Source: Mytilus californianus
Lineage: Eukaryota; Mollusca; Bivalvia; Mytilida; Mytilidae
NCBI RefSeq assembly: GCF_021869535.1
Contig: NW_026262648.1
Span: forward strand, 620,001 to 684,000
Length of the DNA stretch: 64,000 nt
Direction: 5' to 3'
Within the stretch, counting starts at the first letter, position 1. The number at the start of each line of letters is the position of its first letter. Positions 60,457 through 64,000 of this stretch are shown in pieces. The notes under the pieces were generated by a model that was not told where the DNA came from, did no database searches, and was given only the letters and a program-made list of their open reading frames with translations. A program made the translations under genes and the position numbers.

Positions 60457-61110
60457 ATGGAGGGAACAAAAACAATTAAACAAGAGCCTCAATCAAATGA
60501 TGTTCAGACAAGGTATTAAATAATTTTTCATTACTGTTATTATAATTGTTTTTAATCATTACAATATGGATAATGAAACTGAATAGACTGAATCTCTTAA
60601 ATTTGTAATTATAAAAACGAAGAGCGGTATGATTGCCAATGAGACAACTCTCCACAAGAGACCAACATGACACAGAAATTAACAACTATAGGTAAACATA
60701 TGGTCTTCAAGAATGAGCAAAGCCCATACCACATGGTCAGCTATAAAAGGCCTCGAAAGGACAATATAAAACAATTCAAACGAGAAAACTAATTAGCATA
60801 CTATATGATATTTTTACAATATACCAACTAACTCATTCTTATTTTGAATTCAGTTAAAGTCTTTTGATAATAATTATAATAATTCACTGAATAGTTATAA
60901 TTTGAATGTATTTTTAGGTATTCAGAAATAGCAGTCATCAGTCACCTGGAAGATATCATGAAAAGGAAGATTGATAATCTTGCAGTCAAAATCATGTATC
61001 AAGCAGATGTAATTGAAAGGAATAAAATAAAGTTAAATAGTGAGATTGTGTTCAAGAAACATTTAAAATCCAGAAAAAGGGATTTAATGTCAGAAGAACT
61101 CAACAGGTGA
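60457..61110 (+). CDS. Small charged two-exon protein with a SUMO-type motif
   Basis: Exon 1 (60457-60512) starts MEGTKTIKQEPQSNDVQ. The donor is ACAAG|GTATTAAAT, the intron is 60513-60917 (405 bases), the acceptor is TGTATTTTTAG|G, and exon 2 (60918-61108 plus stop TGA 61108-61110) is open throughout. The product is 82 residues. The N-terminal IKQE matches the psi-K-x-E sumoylation consensus. The rest is rich in Lys, Arg, Glu, Ile and Leu with heptad-like spacing (ISHLEDIMKRKIDNLAVKIM), suggesting a coiled coil, and ends in a basic stretch (KKHLKSRKRD). I recognise no family. The intron contains a reversed host repeat (60612-60797). No damage seen in the exons. The exact splice in codon AG|G supports the model. 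Confidence 0.6.
60612..60797 (-). repeat. Host repeat family A copy, reversed, inside an intron
   Basis: GGTATGATTGCCAATGAGAC, then AACTCTCCACAAGAGACCAA and CATGGTCAGCTATAAAAGGC are the complement of the family A tail, matching the copy at 57279-57456 in opposite direction. Confidence 0.8.
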
Positions 61111-61529
61111 CATTTTGGAAATGGAAAAACCATATATATGTGATTTGAACAATGAATTGTCTATGTTGTTTTTTTTTTTAAATATCTAAAGACATTTGTT
61201 GTTGTATTCATTTTATATAATACATATGTGTAATAAAATGCATAAATTCCATTATTTGATGTCAATATATAAATATAGTTATCTTTACATGCTATAAAGA
61301 GTTTTTATAAAATGTTATACCTGTAAATAATATCTAATTTCATTTAACTTTAAAACATGTAAAGGGGACTATTAGTAAAAACTAGATATAGCTTTAAAAA
61401 AACACCAAAACAAAAATATATGCATACCTAATTTATTTCACAAATATTCACAAATAAATTACACTGTACAATATCTGAGAGAAAATATCATTTATACTTT
61501 TACAGTTTTGCTACATGTATTAAACCATA
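61111..61529. other. AT-rich gap, no gene seen
   Basis: Between the convergent stops of the plus-strand small protein and the minus-strand membrane PC4-like protein. Possible polyadenylation signals AATAAA/ATTAAA are common here and not diagnostic. Confidence 0.45.
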
Positions 61530-61988
61530 TCATCCTAAATGTTTCTGATTCAAAGCTCTATTAACATACTGTGTGATGGATGTTAAGTAATTCCACTGTA
61601 TCAATGTTAATGAAATGCCTTTAATGGTAGGTATATGGTTTAAAAATTGTCTGATGTCAATAACTGTTCTCCTGTTGTTGTATTCACATATAGTTAACAC
61701 AAATTCACTAGGTAGACTAAAATGTTTAATAAAAGAGCACAATGACTGGTTGAAATCAAAGTTTTGGTCAATTTTAATGTAGTCAGTCATGTTTGTGTTA
61801 TGTTTTGAAGATTCATATACACCACAAGTTATCCATAAAGTTGATGCTGATAATATTAATATCACAATTACTCCTGTCAATTTCAACATATTTATATGCA
61901 TTTCATAATGATAGTACAAATCTGACAAACTAGATGCAATACTTTTTCTTGATGAGGAAGATGTAGAATTAATCCTTGTATGTGACAT
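61530..61988 (-). CDS. Membrane-anchored PC4-like protein
   Basis: 152 codons, intact, ATG at 61988. Residues 1-30 are Ser/Thr-rich (INSTSSSSRKSIASSLSD). Residues about 36-57 form one hydrophobic span (KLTGVIVILILSASTLWITC). Sequons NMT (66-68) and NQS (80-82) follow. Residues about 94-146 match the PC4 fold: SEFVLTICEYNNRRTVIDIR for the strands and PTIKGISLTLIQWNYLTSI for the final strand and helix, directly comparable with PTKQGVALTLSRW and ATKRRIPLNNTKW in the protein at 43525. With no cleavable signal the likely topology is type II, placing the PC4-like part outside the cytosol. That is unexpected for a nucleic-acid-binding fold. Alternatives: the span is a buried helix, or the domain has been recruited as a protein-binding module. 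It is the last gene before the right TIR. Confidence 0.7.
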   Translation of the reverse strand: MSHTRINSTSSSSRKSIASSLSDLYYHYEMHINMLKLTGVIVILILSASTLWITCGVYESSKHNTNMTDYIKIDQNFDFNQSLCSFIKHFSLPSEFVLTICEYNNRRTVIDIRQFLNHIPTIKGISLTLIQWNYLTSITQYVNRALNQKHLG

Positions 61989-62169
61989 GGTTAAAAATAT
62001 TATGACAACCTTTCTCTTTTAAGTCATTAATGTGAATAAACTTGTAAATAAATAACAACTACTCTTATTTGTCAGTTATGGTTGTTTGCTTTTTCATTGT
62101 GGATATATGGGTTAAAGGTTAATTAAATAAATTGGAAAATCTCTCTCTCTCTCTCTCAGGAATTAATGC
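61989..62169. other. Spacer with TC microsatellite next to the right TIR
   Basis: A run of CT dinucleotides at 62141-62158 lies just inside the terminal inverted repeat. No gene. Confidence 0.6.
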
Positions 62170-62307
62170 TGAAAAGTATATTTTAATATCTTATGTAATA
62201 GGATTTTAGTATAGTTCAAAAAGGGGTGATATATATTTATGTTACCGTTATGTAATGATAGATGGTGTTGTGATAAGAATTCATATAGTGGGGGTTATAA
62301 TCATTTG
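62170..62307 (-). repeat. Polinton right terminal inverted repeat
   Basis: TGAAAAGTATATTTTAATAT, then TTACCGTTATGTAATGATAG, GATGGTGTTGTGATAAGAAT and, at the outer end, TATAGTGGGGGTTATAATCA. This is the complement of 43177-43348 with scattered substitutions and one internal deletion of about 34 bases. Confidence 0.85.
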
Positions 62308-64000
62308 TTATGGGGGGTATGGAGCCCCCTATAGGAGTGACGACGACAGACGAAGGTCGACGACGGACGCCAAGTGATGGCATAAGCTCACATTGGGCCC
62401 TTCGGGCCCGGTGAGCTGAAAAGTTGTTCCTGCCTGCCGGGCCTTGATTATTTTCACATGTTAGGGGAAACCAACATTCATTTTTAATGGCCTGAATGAC
62501 AAATTTTACCATTTTTTTCTCATTTTTGACTATTACCATGAAAACTATATGATATTTAGAAAGAAACATTTTGTTTCTGTTATGCCTTATATGATTTTGA
62601 TTATAAAAGATAAATAAACACTTCAAATCACAAAAATGTTTAGCAAGGCAAGATCTATTAAACAGTCAAATTTTGCCGACATAGTTAGTAGACTGTCACT
62701 ATTCATAGAAGTGATTGCCCTTGAATGAGGATTTTTTGTACCTTCTATTGTGTTTTGAACAAAACCTAAAGAAGATAGAGAGAAACTTAACAGACTAAAA
62801 GATAAGTTTTACAAGATCAACAAAATAAAGATTTTTGTCATGAAGTCTAATAGTCTATTCTCCTTCACAATGTTGTAGAGTGTCCTTTTTTGATAAGCAC
62901 GTAGACCAAGGTGAGCGAGACACAGGTTCTCTAGTTTTTATTAACTGTACAGTTTTTCTTTATTTATTGTCTTTGTGCTTGCTGCTATCGTGTCTCATAT
63001 TTATGATTCATTTGTCAATATTAAGTTTTTGTAAATGTAAATGTATGCCTTGCCAAAAACAGTTCTGTAAGGGAGGCAATCAAGTTTGAAAAGGACAGAC
63101 AACACCATCATATTTAAATGTTGTCATTTTGATTTCCAAATAAATACTACAATGATATACTCATTAATTTATATATATATACATGAATATATATGTAAAA
63201 GAATCAAATTGTAAGTGTTTACGTAAGAAAAGGCAAATATCTATGGTTTATCTATTACCAACCAGAAAAAAAACCTCCAAAAAATCATAATGTATTTGGA
63301 TGTTGTGGACAACAAAAAATGTTAAACAGGTGATGTGTTACCATACAAAAAAAAAAAACCAACCATTCATTAAACTGGTGTAGATGACAAAAAAAAACCA
63401 AGAACATACTTATTATGGGTGCTGTGGACAAAAAAAAAAACAACATGTAAAACAGGTTTTACAATTAAAATTCAAATACATTATTGATTTGGTTATTGTA
63501 ATGATTTTGAATTTAAGTATTTTAATGTCCTTAATAACTCTTATACATGTATACTTAAAACGGATTTTAAAGGAAACATACACCGCATAAAGAACGACTA
63601 ATACTATTACACACTCATATGCATACGGTCTGAATATGAATAGACGAACCATTTGAAAACGTGCCAAATACTCCACCCCCTTATTTACTTGATGCGTACT
63701 AAATATAGAGGTTTGACTGATACTTTAAGTGCACAAAAAAATTGCCTAATGTTTTATACTTCCAAATACTTGAATACAGTTTAGTACTGATGTGATGGAA
63801 TTAATTCTACATTGACAATGCAGGTGGAAAATTCCGTAAATTTAACAAAATTCCAATTGTCGCACAACCTCTGTGATTACGGACATTATTTACATGTTCA
63901 TGTACAATGATTTTAAAATCTAACAAAAGATATACTCATTTAATTTTTGTAACAAATGATGTAGTTTTTTTTTCAATGTTTAACTTTGTATACAGCTGTC
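62308..64000. other. Right flank: host repeats, no gene supported
   Basis: 62310-62470 is a GC-richer dispersed repeat (GGGGGGTATGGAGCCCCCTA, TTGGGCCCTTCGGGCCCGGT). About 62635-62730 shares phrases with family D (GCAAGGCAAGATCTATTAAA, GTGATTGCCCTTGAATGAGG). The rest is AT-rich, with a TA run near 63169 and A runs near 63348 and 63430. Open frames of 68-87 codons (62880, 63384, 63413) show no recognisable domain. Confidence 0.5.

Larger units (their letters stand above)
43177..62307 (+). mobile_element. Polinton/Maverick virus-like element, about 19.1 kb, decayed
   Basis: Hallmark genes lie in one block between imperfect terminal inverted repeats: chromodomain integrase, penton, major capsid, adenain-like protease and packaging ATPase on the plus strand, and protein-primed DNA polymerase B on the minus strand. 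An accessory region of about 8.7 kb follows. The length fits the usual 15-20 kb. A clear 6-base target duplication was not found at the observed boundaries. Host repeat family A lies inside at 57279-57456 and 60612-60797. Multiple inactivating changes in INT, MCP, PRO and POLB mean this copy cannot move or form virions unaided. Gene identity is established family knowledge; the accessory genes below are my reading. Confidence 0.93.

Noticed and set aside
62237-62626. 129-codon minus-strand frame
   Set aside because: It crosses the right TIR and a dispersed repeat; no recognisable domain.
62880-63089. Cys-rich hydrophobic 69-codon frame
   Set aside because: It starts inside repeat-like sequence, lacks splice or promoter support and has no homologue I recognise.
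1-64000. CRISPR arrays, bacterial operons, rRNA and intact tRNA genes
   Set aside because: None seen. The only tRNA-like sequence is the SINE head at 40651, and the genome is clearly eukaryotic.

Overview
The window reads as non-model metazoan nuclear DNA, most likely a marine mussel (Mytilidae). It is AT-rich, almost gene-free over long stretches and full of short dispersed repeats, several of which I recognise as mussel-type, such as the roughly 340 bp family ending in a variant of ATTGGCAATCATACCACATC. It also has tRNA-derived SINE, Penelope-like, LTR and Polinton elements side by side. The species assignment is inference.

Layout. 1-13.5 kb: AT-rich DNA with dispersed repeats, one good host exon with an SPRY/NHR-like fold at 13.53 kb and one weak exon candidate at 8.99 kb. 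13.9-14.8 kb: a tandem array of about 147 bp units. 15.9-18.2 kb: a decayed Penelope-like reverse transcriptase element. 18.5-19.3 kb: a diverged direct duplication. 19.5-24.4 kb: an ORF-poor 4.8 kb segment bounded by inverted repeats. 28.8-32.8 kb: a young LTR retrotransposon on the minus strand with 945 bp LTRs, a 5 bp target duplication and a Gag zinc knuckle but no visible pol. 33-42.4 kb: tandem and dispersed repeats, with a SINE inserted into a 169 bp tandem unit.

The main object is a Polinton/Maverick virus-like element of about 19.1 kb (43177-62307), bounded by imperfect terminal inverted repeats. Its left half has the standard virion cassette on the plus strand: a CARD-like/double-PC4 protein, a chromodomain integrase, the penton (minor capsid) protein, a small basic protein, the major capsid protein, an adenain-like protease and the FtsK/HerA-type packaging ATPase. 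These converge on a minus-strand protein-primed DNA polymerase B. Its right half is an accessory region with a spliced type-I membrane glycoprotein-like gene carrying a PSAP motif, a two-exon small charged protein, and a membrane-anchored PC4-like protein.

The copy is decayed. The integrase lacks its second catalytic aspartate, the capsid gene has a frameshift and a stop, the protease has two frameshifts, and the polymerase has at least five frameshifts and five in-frame stops. Several of the indels sit in runs of 7-8 identical bases. Two spliceosomal-type introns interrupt the polymerase, one of them inside catalytic motif A. Host dispersed repeats lie inside the accessory region, so the insertion is not recent. 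What is unusual is the accessory set: three PC4-like domains in two proteins (one with a CARD-like death fold, one with a membrane anchor) plus a glycoprotein-like gene built with phase-1 introns.
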